From Sphingomonas sp. (GTDB lineage: Bacteria; Pseudomonadota; Alphaproteobacteria; Sphingomonadales; Sphingomonadaceae): a stretch of DNA of 64,000 nucleotides. The stretch is from the NCBI RefSeq assembly GCF_017744835.1, contig NZ_JAGIAM010000004.1:1-64000 (forward strand). Direction: 5' to 3'. The number at the start of each line of letters is the position of its first letter. Position 1 is the stretch's first letter. The notes below the pieces were generated by a model, which was not told the origin of the DNA, did not search any database, and saw only the letters and a program-made list of their open reading frames with translations. Shown one piece after another: positions 35,899 through 44,938 of this stretch. A program made the position numbers and the translations under genes.

Positions 35899-36392
35899 GC
35901 GCCGAGGTCCACGGTCGCGGAAATGCGCCCCGGCGCCGGGCGGCGCTGGACCGAGAGGCGGCGCACGCGCAGGTCGCTGGTCGCGCTCAGGTCGGCGAGC
36001 CACGCCATCAGCGAATCATAGGTCGCGTCGGCGACGGTGACGCGCACCCCGCCCGGGATCGCCTCGGGCATGACGGTCAGGCCGAAGCCCTGCGCCGAGC
36101 TGGTCGCAACCTGCTGCGGCGGGCCCTGCCGGCGCGTCGCGGGGGTGGCGCTGAGCGTGCCCGCGGCGCGGATGCGCGCCGTCAGCGTCTCATAGGTACG
36201 GATGTCGGCGATCGCCTGGGCCCGCGCGGCCTGGAGCGGCTTGATCACGCCGAAGACCAGGATCGTGATCGCGAGCAGCGTCCCCATCACCGCGATCAGA
36301 ATGCGCTCGCGCTGGCTGAGCGTGCTCCACCAGGCGTCGAAACGCGCGATCGCCGCGTCGAGCGCGGGCATCCGGGAAAGGATCAGCCTCAT
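35895..36392 (-). CDS. gspM: Type II secretion protein GspM
   Basis: A 165-residue protein with a short cytoplasmic start, one membrane helix (ILIAVMGTLLAITILVFGVI) after the family segment FDAWWSTLSQRERIL, a periplasmic coil and a small ferredoxin-like domain (SLMAWLADLSATSDLRVRRL). This is the normal GspM plan. It overlaps its neighbours by four bases at both ends and should bind GspL. Confidence 0.92.
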   Translation of the reverse strand: MRLILSRMPALDAAIARFDAWWSTLSQRERILIAVMGTLLAITILVFGVIKPLQAARAQAIADIRTYETLTARIRAAGTLSATPATRRQGPPQQVATSSAQGFGLTVMPEAIPGGVRVTVADATYDSLMAWLADLSATSDLRVRRLSVQRRPAPGRISATVDLGA

Positions 36393-37525
36393 GCGGCGTT
36401 CGCCGTAACCCGGATCGCGCCGTCGGGCGAGCGCGTAACGCTGCCGGTGATGCCCGCCCCGCGCAGCGCTGCGTCGATGCGGCCGGGCAGGCTCGGGTCG
36501 GTGCCGTCCAGGTCGAGCGTAAGCGTGCTCGCCTGATAGCTGAGGCTACGCACGGTGAGTGCGCCCGAAAGCGGGCCGAGCGCGCCCGACAGGCGATTGA
36601 GCAAGGGCAGGAACAGGTCCGGCGCGGCCGAGCTCGGGGCGGGCAGCATGTCGGTGACGCTCGCGGCCAGATCCTCGCCCGGCGTCGCCCCCGGCGCGGC
36701 GGCGGCGAAGGCGGCACGCGTCTCCTCGGCGCGGCGATCGGCAATGCGCTGGAGCATCAGCGTATCGGCCATGGCGATGCCGACGTGCGCGGCCGCCCCG
36801 ATCGCGACGATCCACCCGAGCCGGCGCCACATATTGGGCAGCCCCGCGCGCCGGCGGGCATACGGCCCCTGGCGCAGGTCCAGCGCAGGCTCGAGCAGCC
36901 GGTCGGAAAGCGCGACGGCGCCGGCCGCGGCCTCGCTCGCCGCCATCTCGGACGGCAGCGCCGCGCCATAGGAAAGCACATGCGGCCGGCCCGCGGCCTG
37001 CCACGCCGGCAGCAGCATCGCCGCCGGGCAGGCGAAGCCCGTCCCGTCGCCGGCACGCACCGTCGCGCGGTCGCCGGTGAGGTCGACCGCCCATTCGCCC
37101 TCGCCCGGCCGCGGCAGCGCGAGCGCGTCGGGCACCATCGCGGCATGGCCCAGCCCCGCCGCCTCGGCAGCCTCGATCCAGGCGATCATTTCCTCGTGGC
37201 GCACCACGCCGACGAGGTAGCGCTTGGGCTCGATCTCGGCGCCGAGCGCAAGATGTACCGATTCGGCCGGCTCGGCGATCTGCTCCTCGATCGCGAAGGG
37301 CAGCGCCTCGAGCCGCTTGGCCTTGCTGGCGAGCGGCAGGTCGACCGCGAGCAGCCGCACCTGCTCGCTGGGAACGAGGATGGTTGCAGGCCCCCCGGGC
37401 TCGGCTATGATCAGCCGTCCGCCCGCGAGCGTCCACACGCCCGCGGCGCGGGGTTCAGAGGCGTCGTCGGGCGCGCCGAGAGAGCGGCCGGAGGCTGTCA
37501 CATTTGCTTCATCGGAAGGACGCAT
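36389..37525 (-). CDS. gspL: Type II secretion protein GspL
   Basis: A 378-residue protein with a cytoplasmic actin-like domain (about 1-225, with SEQVRLLAVDLPLASKAKRL and EEQIAEPAESVHLALG), one membrane helix (about 242-262) and a periplasmic ferredoxin-like domain ending the protein. GspL recruits GspE to the membrane. I chose the ATG at 37525; the frame is open farther upstream but that stretch is antisense to gspG. Only nine bases separate this start from that of the divergent gspG. Confidence 0.9.
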   Translation of the reverse strand: MRPSDEANVTASGRSLGAPDDASEPRAAGVWTLAGGRLIIAEPGGPATILVPSEQVRLLAVDLPLASKAKRLEALPFAIEEQIAEPAESVHLALGAEIEPKRYLVGVVRHEEMIAWIEAAEAAGLGHAAMVPDALALPRPGEGEWAVDLTGDRATVRAGDGTGFACPAAMLLPAWQAAGRPHVLSYGAALPSEMAASEAAAGAVALSDRLLEPALDLRQGPYARRRAGLPNMWRRLGWIVAIGAAAHVGIAMADTLMLQRIADRRAEETRAAFAAAAPGATPGEDLAASVTDMLPAPSSAAPDLFLPLLNRLSGALGPLSGALTVRSLSYQASTLTLDLDGTDPSLPGRIDAALRGAGITGSVTRSPDGAIRVTANAA

Positions 37526-37534
37526 GGGGCTGGG

Positions 37535-38017
37535 ATGCGCATAGTTTTGAAACAGTTTAGTGACATTGCACCGCTTCGCCGCACAAGCAAGCGCTACGAG
37601 GTTCCCCAAAGCGAAGCCGGGCTGACGCTCGTCGAGATGATCGTGGTGCTCGCGATCATCGCATTGGTGGCGGCACTGATCGTTCCGAACGTGATCGGCC
37701 GGCCCGACCAGGCGCGCGTGACCACCGCGAACAGCGACATGGCGACGATCGCCAGCCAGCTCACCACCTATCGGCTCGACAACGGCGCCTTTCCCACCAC
37801 CGAGCAGGGGCTGAAGGCGCTGGTCGAACGCACCACCGTGCCGCCGCTCCCCGCCGCCTTCCCCGATGGCGGCTATCTCTCGACCATGCCGCAGGATCCC
37901 TGGGGCCGCCCCTATGTCTATGAGTCCGATGGCCACAGCTACCGGATCGTGTCGCTCGGCCGCGACGGCAAGCAGGGTGGCGAAGGGGTCGACGCCGACA
38001 TCGTGAAGAAGCGCTGA
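37535..38017 (+). CDS. gspG: Type II secretion major pseudopilin GspG
   Basis: A 160-residue major pseudopilin. The leader is unusually long, 29 residues, cleaved at EAG|LTLVEMIVVLAII (Glu34 at +5). The mature protein has the family segments YRLDNGAFPTTEQGLKALV, DPWGRPYVYESDG and SLGRDGKQGGEGVDADI, which bind calcium in relatives. It heads the plus-strand block gspG-H-I-C-D. Its first 30 bases are AT-rich and probably contain the promoter of the divergent gspL. Confidence 0.95.
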   Translation: MRIVLKQFSDIAPLRRTSKRYEVPQSEAGLTLVEMIVVLAIIALVAALIVPNVIGRPDQARVTTANSDMATIASQLTTYRLDNGAFPTTEQGLKALVERTTVPPLPAAFPDGGYLSTMPQDPWGRPYVYESDGHSYRIVSLGRDGKQGGEGVDADIVKKR

Positions 38018-38022
38018 CGACC

Positions 38023-38505
38023 ATGGGGGGGACCGGCAGCATCGCGACACGGAGGCACGGCGAGGCCGGACTGACTCTCGTCGAGATGCTCGTCGTCCTC
38101 GCGATCATCGCCGTGATGGCGGGTGCGGTCTCGATCGGCGTGGGCAGCATCACGCGCGCGCCGAGCGCCGAGGCCGAGGCGCACCGCCTCGCGGCGCGCC
38201 TCCAGGCCGCCGCCGACGATGCGATGCTGGGCGACCGGATGATCGCCTTCACCGCAGCCAAGGATGGCTACGGCTTCGCCACGATCGGCGCCGACGGCAA
38301 GCTGATCGCGCGCACCGACGATCAGTTCGGCTTCCACCGCCTGCCCGGCGGCATGGTAGTGACGCTCGACGTGCGCCCGCCGGTGATACTGGGCGTCGAC
38401 GGCGCCGGCCGGCCACTCACCGCGCTGATCGAATCGGGCCAGCAGCGCTGGCGCGTCACCTATGACGGCCTCACCGCCACCGCCGCGCCGGCACCTGCGG
38501 CATGA
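38023..38505 (+). CDS. gspH: Type II secretion minor pseudopilin GspH
   Basis: A 160-residue pseudopilin with cleavage site GEAG|LTLVEMLVVLAII (Gly16/Leu17, Glu21 at +5), followed by AEAEAHRLAARLQAAADDAM, the usual GspH helix. It starts five bases after gspG and overlaps gspI by four bases. GspH links the tip complex to the GspG shaft. Confidence 0.92.
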   Translation: MGGTGSIATRRHGEAGLTLVEMLVVLAIIAVMAGAVSIGVGSITRAPSAEAEAHRLAARLQAAADDAMLGDRMIAFTAAKDGYGFATIGADGKLIARTDDQFGFHRLPGGMVVTLDVRPPVILGVDGAGRPLTALIESGQQRWRVTYDGLTATAAPAPAA

Positions 38506-38849
38506 ACGACGAGGGCTTCTCGCTGATCGAGGCATTGGTCGCGCTCGCCGTGCTCGCCATCGCGACCGTCGGCCTGATGCGCACCGTCGAATCCCACATC
38601 GATTCGACACGCGGCATGGAGCGCCGCACTGCCGCGATGTGGGCGGCGGAGAACCGCCTCGCCGAGCTGGAAGCGGGAATTCCCGGCGCCGACGCCGTCG
38701 ACATGCTGGGCCAGCAATGGCGCGTCGCGGTCGAGCGGCGGCGCACCGACGATCCCGAAATCGAGCGCGTCCGCATCGCCGTCACGCCCGCAAACGAAAA
38801 AGCCCCTCTTGCATCGCTCGACGGCTTCGTGGACGCACGCAGGCGATGA
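38502..38849 (+). CDS. gspI: Type II secretion minor pseudopilin GspI
   Basis: A 115-residue pseudopilin with a very short leader, MNDEG|FSLIEALVALAVLAI (Glu10 at +5), then RTAAMWAAENRLAELEAG, typical of GspI (AxWVAxNxxxxL). It overlaps gspH and gspC by four bases on either side. Confidence 0.93.
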   Translation: MNDEGFSLIEALVALAVLAIATVGLMRTVESHIDSTRGMERRTAAMWAAENRLAELEAGIPGADAVDMLGQQWRVAVERRRTDDPEIERVRIAVTPANEKAPLASLDGFVDARRR

Positions 38850-39664
38850 TCGGGGATTTCAGCCTAACGCCGCGCCAGGCCCGCACTGCGCTCGACCTGC
38901 TGAGCGGGGCAGTGATCGTCTCGGTAGCCGTGGCGCTCGCCGGGCTCACCTGGCGGCTGGCGGGCCACGCCGGCACCGGCGCGATCACCGTGCCTTCGGG
39001 CCGCAGCGGCCCCGCGGTCGCGCCCGACATCGCCGCCGCGCTGGCGCTTGCCCCCTTCGGCAAGCCGGCGGTCAACGAGGCAGGCCAGCCGACGACGCTG
39101 CCGCTCGAGCTCAAGGGCGTGATCGCGGCGAACCCGGCGACGCTCTCGACGGCGTTCATCGCCGTGAGCGGCCAGGCTCCGGTCGCCTTCCATATCGGCG
39201 AGAGCGTCAGCGGCGCGACGATCCAGGCGATCCTGCGCGACCGCGTGATCCTGGCGATCGGCGGGCGCACCGAATTCCTCGCCTTCCCCGATCCGACGCT
39301 CTCGCCCGAGCAGCGCCAGGCGCAGGCCGATCAGGCCCGGCAACAGGCGCAGGCGGCGCCGACCCCTGCCCCGCCGGGCGCCCCGATCGCCTCGCCGCCC
39401 GCCCCCAATCCCGCGCCGATGGCCGGTGCCGCGGCAGTGCTCGATCGCTTCGACGCCTCGCCAACCTCGGGCGGCTATCGCATCGGCGCCAATGCCCCCG
39501 CGGGGATGATGACCGGCGACGTGATCCAGTCGGTCAACGGCACCGCGCTCAGCGATCCCGCCGCCGCCAACGCCGCCTTCGCCGCCGCCCAGGCCAGCGG
39601 CACCGCCCAGATCCAGATCCTTCGCGACGGCAAGCGACTGACGCTTACCGTACCGCTCCGCTAG
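38846..39664 (+). CDS. gspC: Type II secretion protein GspC
   Basis: A 272-residue protein: one membrane helix (about 16-40), an HR domain (LPLELKGVIAANPATLSTAF, then AFHIGESVSGATIQAILRDR), a Pro/Ala/Gln-rich linker (about 150-195) and a C-terminal PDZ domain (GGYRIGANAPAGMMTGDVIQ, SVNGTALSDPAAA). The HR domain contacts the N0 domain of GspD; the PDZ domain is used in cargo choice. It overlaps gspI (ATGA). Confidence 0.93.
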   Translation: MIGDFSLTPRQARTALDLLSGAVIVSVAVALAGLTWRLAGHAGTGAITVPSGRSGPAVAPDIAAALALAPFGKPAVNEAGQPTTLPLELKGVIAANPATLSTAFIAVSGQAPVAFHIGESVSGATIQAILRDRVILAIGGRTEFLAFPDPTLSPEQRQAQADQARQQAQAAPTPAPPGAPIASPPAPNPAPMAGAAAVLDRFDASPTSGGYRIGANAPAGMMTGDVIQSVNGTALSDPAAANAAFAAAQASGTAQIQILRDGKRLTLTVPLR

Positions 39665-39675
39665 AAAGTGTTCCC

Positions 39676-41733
39676 GTGAAGATTCGCTCGACCATCGCCG
39701 CCCTTGCCCTCGCCGGCATCGCGCTCGATTCCGTGGCAGTGGCGCAGACCGCGCAGGACCAGCCCGCAGACGTGGTGGTCAACATGCGCGGCGTCGAGAT
39801 CGCCGACGTGGCGGACCAGATTTCGCGCATCACCGGGCGCACGCTGATCCTCGATCCCGCCGTGAAGGGCGTGGTCACCGTCACGTCGGCGACGCCGCTG
39901 ACGCCCGCCGGCGTGTGGGAGCTGTTCCTGTCGGTGCTGCGCGCAAACGGCTTCGCGGCGGTCCGCTCGGGTCGCGCATGGCGAGTCGTGCCTGCGGCCA
40001 ACGCAGTGCGCGACGGTGGCGTGCCGAGCCGCGGCGCGTCGGGCCAGGAGCTGGTGACGCGGATGGTGCGCCTCGCCAACGTCCCCTCGGCCGATGTCGC
40101 GCGCGTCGTGCGCCCGCTCGTCGCAACCTTCGGCAGCGTCGAGCCTCTCGCCAGCCCCAATGCGGTGGTGATCACCGACTATGCCGACAATGTCCGCCGG
40201 GTCGAAGCGATCGTGCGCCAGCTCGACGGCGGCAGCGGTGCGAGCTTCGCGACGATCACGCTCAGGAACGGCAATGCCGCAGACGTGGCGCAGTCGCTCC
40301 AGAACGTGCTCGGCGATCCCTCGGGCGCCGGCGCGCGCGTCGCGGCGGACGTGCGCAGCAACACGGTGATCGTGCGCGGCACCCCCGCGGCGGTGGCCGA
40401 GGCGCGGCGCATCGCCGTCTCGCTCGATGCGCCCGGCGGCGCCACTCCGATCACGCGCATGTTCCGCCTGAACTTCGCCGATGCCGAGTCGGTGACCGAA
40501 GTGCTGCGCGGCGTGCTCGGCCAGGGTCAGACGGCGGACAATCCGGTCGCGCGCAGCCTGTCGGAGAACCAGAATCCCTTCGCGCGGCTGGGCAACCAGT
40601 CGCAGGGGCTCGGCGGCCTGGCGGGCGCGGCATCGGGCATCCAGGGCCTGGGCAACCAGGGTGCCGCCACGGCCCCCACCCAGCCCGTGATGCAGACGCC
40701 GCGCGTCGAGACGCCGCAGGGCTTCTCGACGCCCGAGCTGACCGTCCAGCCCGCCCCCGAGCTCAACGCCGTGGTGGTGCGCGGCACGCCGCAGGCGATC
40801 GCTTCGATCGAGCCGCTGATCACCGATCTCGACGTGCGCCGCCCGCAGGTGCTGATCGAGGCCGCGATCGCCGAGATCACCGGCGACGATGCCGAGGCGC
40901 TGGCGGTGCAGCTCGGCACCAGCGGCGCGGTGCTCAACCAGGTCGAGGGCGCAGGCACGTCCTTCTCGCAGCCCGATTCGGGCTTTGCCTCGCTCGGCCA
41001 GATTCTCACCGTGCTCGGCGTGCCGGCCGGCAAGCTGCTCGGCAGCGGCTTCACCGGGAACGTCGCGATCGGCGACGATTTCTCGCTCCTCGTCCAGGCG
41101 CTGGGCGTCTCGACCAAGGCCAACCTGCTCTCCACGCCGCAGATCACCACGCTCGACAATGTCGTGGGCGAGATCGTCGTCGGCCAGAACGTGCCCTTCG
41201 TCACCGGGTCGGTGCTCACCGACAGCACCAACGTGCGGCCCTACACGACGATCGAGCGCAAGGACGTGGGCATCACGCTGCGCATCCTGCCGCGCGTCAA
41301 TGCCGGCGACACGATCCGGCTGCAGGTCAACCAGGAAGCCTCGTCGATCGCGGCGGCGAGCACCGGCGCATCGGACCTGATCACCAATCGCCGCGCGATC
41401 AACACCAGCGTCCTCGCCGACAATGGCGAGACGATCGTGCTGGGCGGGCTGATCAGCGACGACTACCAGGACGTGCGCCAGCAGGTGCCGATCCTGGGCG
41501 ACCTGCCGATTGTGGGCGAGCTGTTCAAGAGCCGCCGCGAGACGCACCAGAAGCGCACGCTCTTCATCTTCCTGCGCCCCCGCATCCTGCGCGACGGCGC
41601 GGACGCGAGCGCGGCGGCCAAGGAGAAATACGCCCGGCTGCGCTCCGACGAGATCGACAACAACCGCCGCTCGAGCCTCCTCCTCGCGCCCCCCACACCG
41701 CGGCTTAGCGTGGAGATCGACGGGGTTTACTGA
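39676..41733 (+). CDS. gspD: Type II secretion secretin GspD
   Basis: A 685-residue secretin. GTG at 39676 begins a signal peptide ending VAVAQ. N0 domain (DVVVNMRGVEIADVADQISR), three N1-N3 repeats (VRLANVPSADVARVVRPLVA; NAVVITDYADNVRRVEAIVR; NTVIVRGTPAAVAEARRIAV) and a low-complexity Gly/Gln insert in N3 (about 290-345) precede the secretin core. The core has VPFVTGS, VGITLRILPRVN, and VPILGDLPIVGELFK, followed by the S-domain-like C-terminus. The multimer forms the outer-membrane channel; no GspS pilotin gene is seen here. Confidence 0.96.
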   Translation: MKIRSTIAALALAGIALDSVAVAQTAQDQPADVVVNMRGVEIADVADQISRITGRTLILDPAVKGVVTVTSATPLTPAGVWELFLSVLRANGFAAVRSGRAWRVVPAANAVRDGGVPSRGASGQELVTRMVRLANVPSADVARVVRPLVATFGSVEPLASPNAVVITDYADNVRRVEAIVRQLDGGSGASFATITLRNGNAADVAQSLQNVLGDPSGAGARVAADVRSNTVIVRGTPAAVAEARRIAVSLDAPGGATPITRMFRLNFADAESVTEVLRGVLGQGQTADNPVARSLSENQNPFARLGNQSQGLGGLAGAASGIQGLGNQGAATAPTQPVMQTPRVETPQGFSTPELTVQPAPELNAVVVRGTPQAIASIEPLITDLDVRRPQVLIEAAIAEITGDDAEALAVQLGTSGAVLNQVEGAGTSFSQPDSGFASLGQILTVLGVPAGKLLGSGFTGNVAIGDDFSLLVQALGVSTKANLLSTPQITTLDNVVGEIVVGQNVPFVTGSVLTDSTNVRPYTTIERKDVGITLRILPRVNAGDTIRLQVNQEASSIAAASTGASDLITNRRAINTSVLADNGETIVLGGLISDDYQDVRQQVPILGDLPIVGELFKSRRETHQKRTLFIFLRPRILRDGADASAAAKEKYARLRSDEIDNNRRSSLLLAPPTPRLSVEIDGVY

Positions 41734-41889
41734 GCGAGCGAGTTCCGCTTGATGTCCGCCAGCGCCCCGGTAGCGGTCATTCATTCGCCGTCGGCTCAGC
41801 TGTTGCCGACCGAGTGAGAACAGCTTGCTCCCGGTACGTCGCTCAGGCAGCTTCACCGCTTGCATCGTGGCTGCCGCGAGTGTCTGCGC

Positions 41890-43181
41890 ATGAAACGGGT
41901 GTTCCTCATCGCGACCATTGGGACGTTGCTGGGAACGGTGGTCGCCGCAAGGCCAGCATCGGCCCCGCCTCCGCCGTCGATCGGCTGTCATCCGACAATA
42001 ATCGATCAGGCGGCCCCGGTTACGAAGGGCCCTTATTACCTCGCGAATGCCTTTTGCCCTGCCGGGCTGAACAGTTCTTCCTCCATCTCGGCGCCATCGA
42101 TTTCGCCCGATGAGCGACACTTTCTAGTTTCTGGCTATGACGGTCTGCGGGTCGGGGCGATCGGATCGACCGCCGCGCCACGCGTTATCGCGTCGCGGCT
42201 CACCGCCGGCAGCCTCGGCTATAGCAAAGCCCCGCCGTTCGCGTGGAGGGATGATTCGAAGGCGATCCTCGGTGTGCGTCAGGACACTATGCGGCCGAGC
42301 GGTTTCGCGCTCGGCCCGCTATCCCCGATCGAAATACCAAATGATCGAGAACCGCGCCTGCTGCCTTCGCTGAAGTATACAGCGGGCGGACTTGACGGCA
42401 TGCTCTGGGTCGGTGGCGGCGGCCTGGCTTTGGCCGAATTTGGCACGAAGGGCAGCTATTACCGCCCCGAACACGACGATCCGACGCCGACGCTCGCCAT
42501 CGTCGATGGTCGCAGAGGCAAGGTACTCCAGGCCGTTCCGATGCCGCTCTCGCGCGGCGAGCGGCCGCGAGCCCTGGTTGGTGACATTGATGCTCGCCTT
42601 GATCCGCAGGGCAAGGTCTTTGCGCTGTTTGTGCTCAACGGTGGGCGCTGGTTTGAGTGGCAACAGGGAAAACTACCCCGAGAAATGCCGCTGCACCCCG
42701 GACCGAACGGATCCTGGAAGTTCGCCCTGTCCCCCGACTTGAAGACAGTATTGATCGCGCACGGCTTGAGCGCGAGCGGCATACTTTGCGAGTATCTCGG
42801 TGCCCCCGCCGACCCGAATGTGAGGAGCGCACCCCACAGAGGGGGGCCGTCGCCGATCTCTGGGAGGTCGAGACCGGCCGCAGGCTCTGGAGTATCACCG
42901 GCACCGCATATGATTTCTCGCAGACTTACAATCCGACGATCAGTCCGGATGGGCGCTACGCACTCATATCGATGCCGGTTGGCAAGGATTCGCGACGGGA
43001 ATCGATTGCGCTCGTCTCCATGGCCGACGGACATGAAGTTCAGCGGTTCGACAGACCCGTAGCCTACGACTTCGCGCTGCGATTCGGCCGCGATAGTCGT
43101 TCCTTCTCGATCGACGGCGCCCTCGCCATTCTCACCTATCGGCTTGCCGAAAATCGTCCGACAGTGCGTTCTTCAGAATGA
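41890..43181 (+). pseudogene. Secreted WD40/beta-propeller-like protein, frameshifted
   Basis: The first part (ATG 41890, signal peptide MKRVFLIATIGTLLGTVVAA) encodes repeats such as APSISPDERHFLVSGYDGLR and HPGPNGSWKFALSPDLKTVL, which look like propeller blades. The matching last part, with LWEVETGRRLWSITG and YNPTISPDGRYALISMPVGK, is in another frame and ends at 43181. The switch lies at or just before the G6 run 42841-42846. As written, the first frame runs on out of register to 43062. GC and codon use are lower than in the gsp genes, suggesting later acquisition. It could be a true pseudogene or a sequencing slip in the G run. Confidence 0.65.
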
Positions 43182-43469
43182 GGTGGCGCTCGTGGTGGCC
43201 TCACGCCGAGGCGCCGCCGCTGGCCATAAAGCGGATGTTCCGCAATCCGCCTAATCCCGGGCTCCCGGCGCCAGTCTTCCACCTTGCAATGTAGGATTTC
43301 GTCTGCTCGGCTGGCGGTCCGCCGGCTTCGGCCGACGGCGCTCTTTGAAGCCGTCGAGTCTCAGGGAAAAGCAGCCACGGCGGCATGGACTGTAGGAAAT
43401 TACCTTGCGCCCGAGCGCAACGAAATTTCCGAAAACGCGGGAAAAGTGGGAAGCTAGCCGCGCGAATTC
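43182..43469. other. 288-base stretch without a supported gene
   Basis: No ORF with a ribosome site, no repeat shared with the rest of the window and no terminator recognised. A minus-strand ORF through it (43201-43554) overlaps the gspC-like gene and has a composition typical of a shadow. Confidence 0.4.
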
Positions 43470-43886
43470 CTATTCCGCGGGCAGCGGCACGCGGACGCGC
43501 TGGGTGCCACGCGTGAAGAAAGCCGCGTCGATCGCGAGTGACGCCAGGCGCCACCCGTCGACGCTCTCACCGATAGCGAGCGTGCGAGTCGAACCGTCGG
43601 CGGTGCGGACCATCGCGACGGCATCGGCGCCGAGCCGCCCGACCACCCCCACCAGCGCGGGCGCATCCTGCGGCGGCGCCTCGGCCTCGGCGCCTCCAGC
43701 CGGCGCGAACAAGGGGCGCTCATAGGCCGCGGCGAGCGGCGGCGCCTGGGGCACGGCGAGCGGTCGCAGGATCGCGGGCGCATGCGTCGGCGCGGGCCGC
43801 TTCGCCGTCGGAAGCAGCACGGCCGGCGTCAGCACCGCGACGGCCCCTGCCCCGATCAGCGCCAGCATGTCGCGCCGCGCGATCAT
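43470..43886 (-). CDS. GspC/PilP-like periplasmic secretion-platform protein
   Basis: A 138-residue protein with a basic start (MIARRDMLALIGAGAVAVLT) forming a signal anchor, a Pro-rich linker with YERPLFAP, and a small beta domain: DAPALVGVVGRLGADAVAMV, then LAIGESVDGWRLASLAIDAA. This is the layout of an HR domain of GspC or of PilP: a beta sandwich with the sequence pattern LxGVVG...V...G..V.GW.L. No PDZ domain. It overlaps the next gene upstream by four bases and ends a three-gene set of gspL/M/C-like genes. Confidence 0.65.
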   Translation of the reverse strand: MIARRDMLALIGAGAVAVLTPAVLLPTAKRPAPTHAPAILRPLAVPQAPPLAAAYERPLFAPAGGAEAEAPPQDAPALVGVVGRLGADAVAMVRTADGSTRTLAIGESVDGWRLASLAIDAAFFTRGTQRVRVPLPAE

Positions 43887-44329
43887 TGCGCCGCCGCCAC
43901 CAGTTCGCCCGACAGGCGTGCGCCGCCGCCGGGAAGCGCCTCGACTCGCCAGATCCGCAGCCGCATCACCGGCCGCCCCCGCTCGAGCGCGTCGGCGAAC
44001 GAGAGCAGCGCCTTCTCCGGCCCCGACGCGGCGACTCGCAGCGCGACCACGCCCGCGGGCGCCTTGATCGGCGCCGCTTCCTCGACGAGCACTCCCCCCG
44101 CCTTGGCAAGGACCTGGACGCGCTCGGTGACGTCGCCCGGAGCACGTACCGCCAGACCCGGCGGAAGCAACGCCGGCAGCTGGGCAGGCGCGGCGGCCTG
44201 GATGCGCAGCGAGTCACGCTCGGCCCGCGCAGTCGCGAGCCTGCCGAGCGCCGTCCCGGTGGCAGGCGCCAGTAGCAGCGCGCCCGCCAGTCCGGCAGCC
44301 ACGCCGATGAGGAGCGGCGACGGCCTCAT
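43883..44329 (-). CDS. GspM/PilO-like secretion-platform protein
   Basis: A 148-residue protein with an N-terminal membrane helix (LLIGVAAGLAGALLLAPATG), a short coil (LATARAERDSLRIQ) and a ferredoxin-like periplasmic domain with ALLSFADALERGRPVMRLRI, the pattern of GspM (type II secretion system protein M subtype b). It overlaps both neighbours by four bases. It is distinct from the gspM at 35895-36392. Confidence 0.72.
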   Translation of the reverse strand: MRPSPLLIGVAAGLAGALLLAPATGTALGRLATARAERDSLRIQAAAPAQLPALLPPGLAVRAPGDVTERVQVLAKAGGVLVEEAAPIKAPAGVVALRVAASGPEKALLSFADALERGRPVMRLRIWRVEALPGGGARLSGELVAAAQ

Positions 44330-44886
44330 TGCGGCTCGACCCGGAACTTGCTGAGCATCGTGCCGTCGCTGCCCTGCTGCCCCACGGCACGCAGCCGGAC
44401 GAATTCGGGCGCACGGCGCAGCGCGGCGCGGAGCATGTCGGGATCGGGCGCGGCGATCTCCAGCTCGATCGCGCCGCCCGGCTCGCGCGCGACGCGGGCA
44501 ACGGTGGCCTCGGCCGGGAGCACGCGCGCGAGCGCCTCGAGCGTTGCCGAGGGCCCGGGTCCGCGCAACGCGTCGGCGAGCTGGCTTCGTGCGGTCTCGG
44601 CCCCGCGTTCGGCGGCGATCCGTGGCGCAAGCTGCACGCGAAGGCCCTGCGCCTCGCGCCGAACGCCGTCGGCGAGCAGCCTTGCGCCGAGCATGGTCGT
44701 CAGCGGCCCGAGCCAGATCAGCGCGGCGACGATCGCGGGAATGCGCCAATCGGCTCCCACGGCACGGCGCGCGACGGCCACGCCGTCGCCGCGGTTCCGC
44801 GCACGCTGCGCGAGCCGGTCCGCCAGGCTGCGGGAAGGCTGCGGCGCCTCGGGCTCGGGGGGCGGCGTGTCGGGCATCTCGTCCAC
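44326..44886 (-). CDS. GspL/PilN-like secretion-platform protein
   Basis: A 186-residue protein with an acidic, Pro-rich cytoplasmic start, one membrane helix (WRIPAIVAALIWLGPLTTML), a coil and a periplasmic domain (SATLEALARVLPAEATVARV, ending MLSKFRVEP) like PilN or the C-terminal half of GspL. No actin-like domain. GTG at 44886 is preceded by AGGGG. With the two following genes it forms a reduced inner-membrane platform. Confidence 0.68.
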   Translation of the reverse strand: MDEMPDTPPPEPEAPQPSRSLADRLAQRARNRGDGVAVARRAVGADWRIPAIVAALIWLGPLTTMLGARLLADGVRREAQGLRVQLAPRIAAERGAETARSQLADALRGPGPSATLEALARVLPAEATVARVAREPGGAIELEIAAPDPDMLRAALRRAPEFVRLRAVGQQGSDGTMLSKFRVEPQ

Positions 44887-44938
44887 GGTTTAGCCCCTGT
44901 CCCGGTCCGGAGCAAAGCGTAACGATAGCGACGCGGAG

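Noticed and set aside
43201..43554. 117-codon minus-strand ORF after the propeller-like gene
   Set aside because: Overlaps the gspC-like gene in another frame, no ribosome site, composition of a shadow frame.
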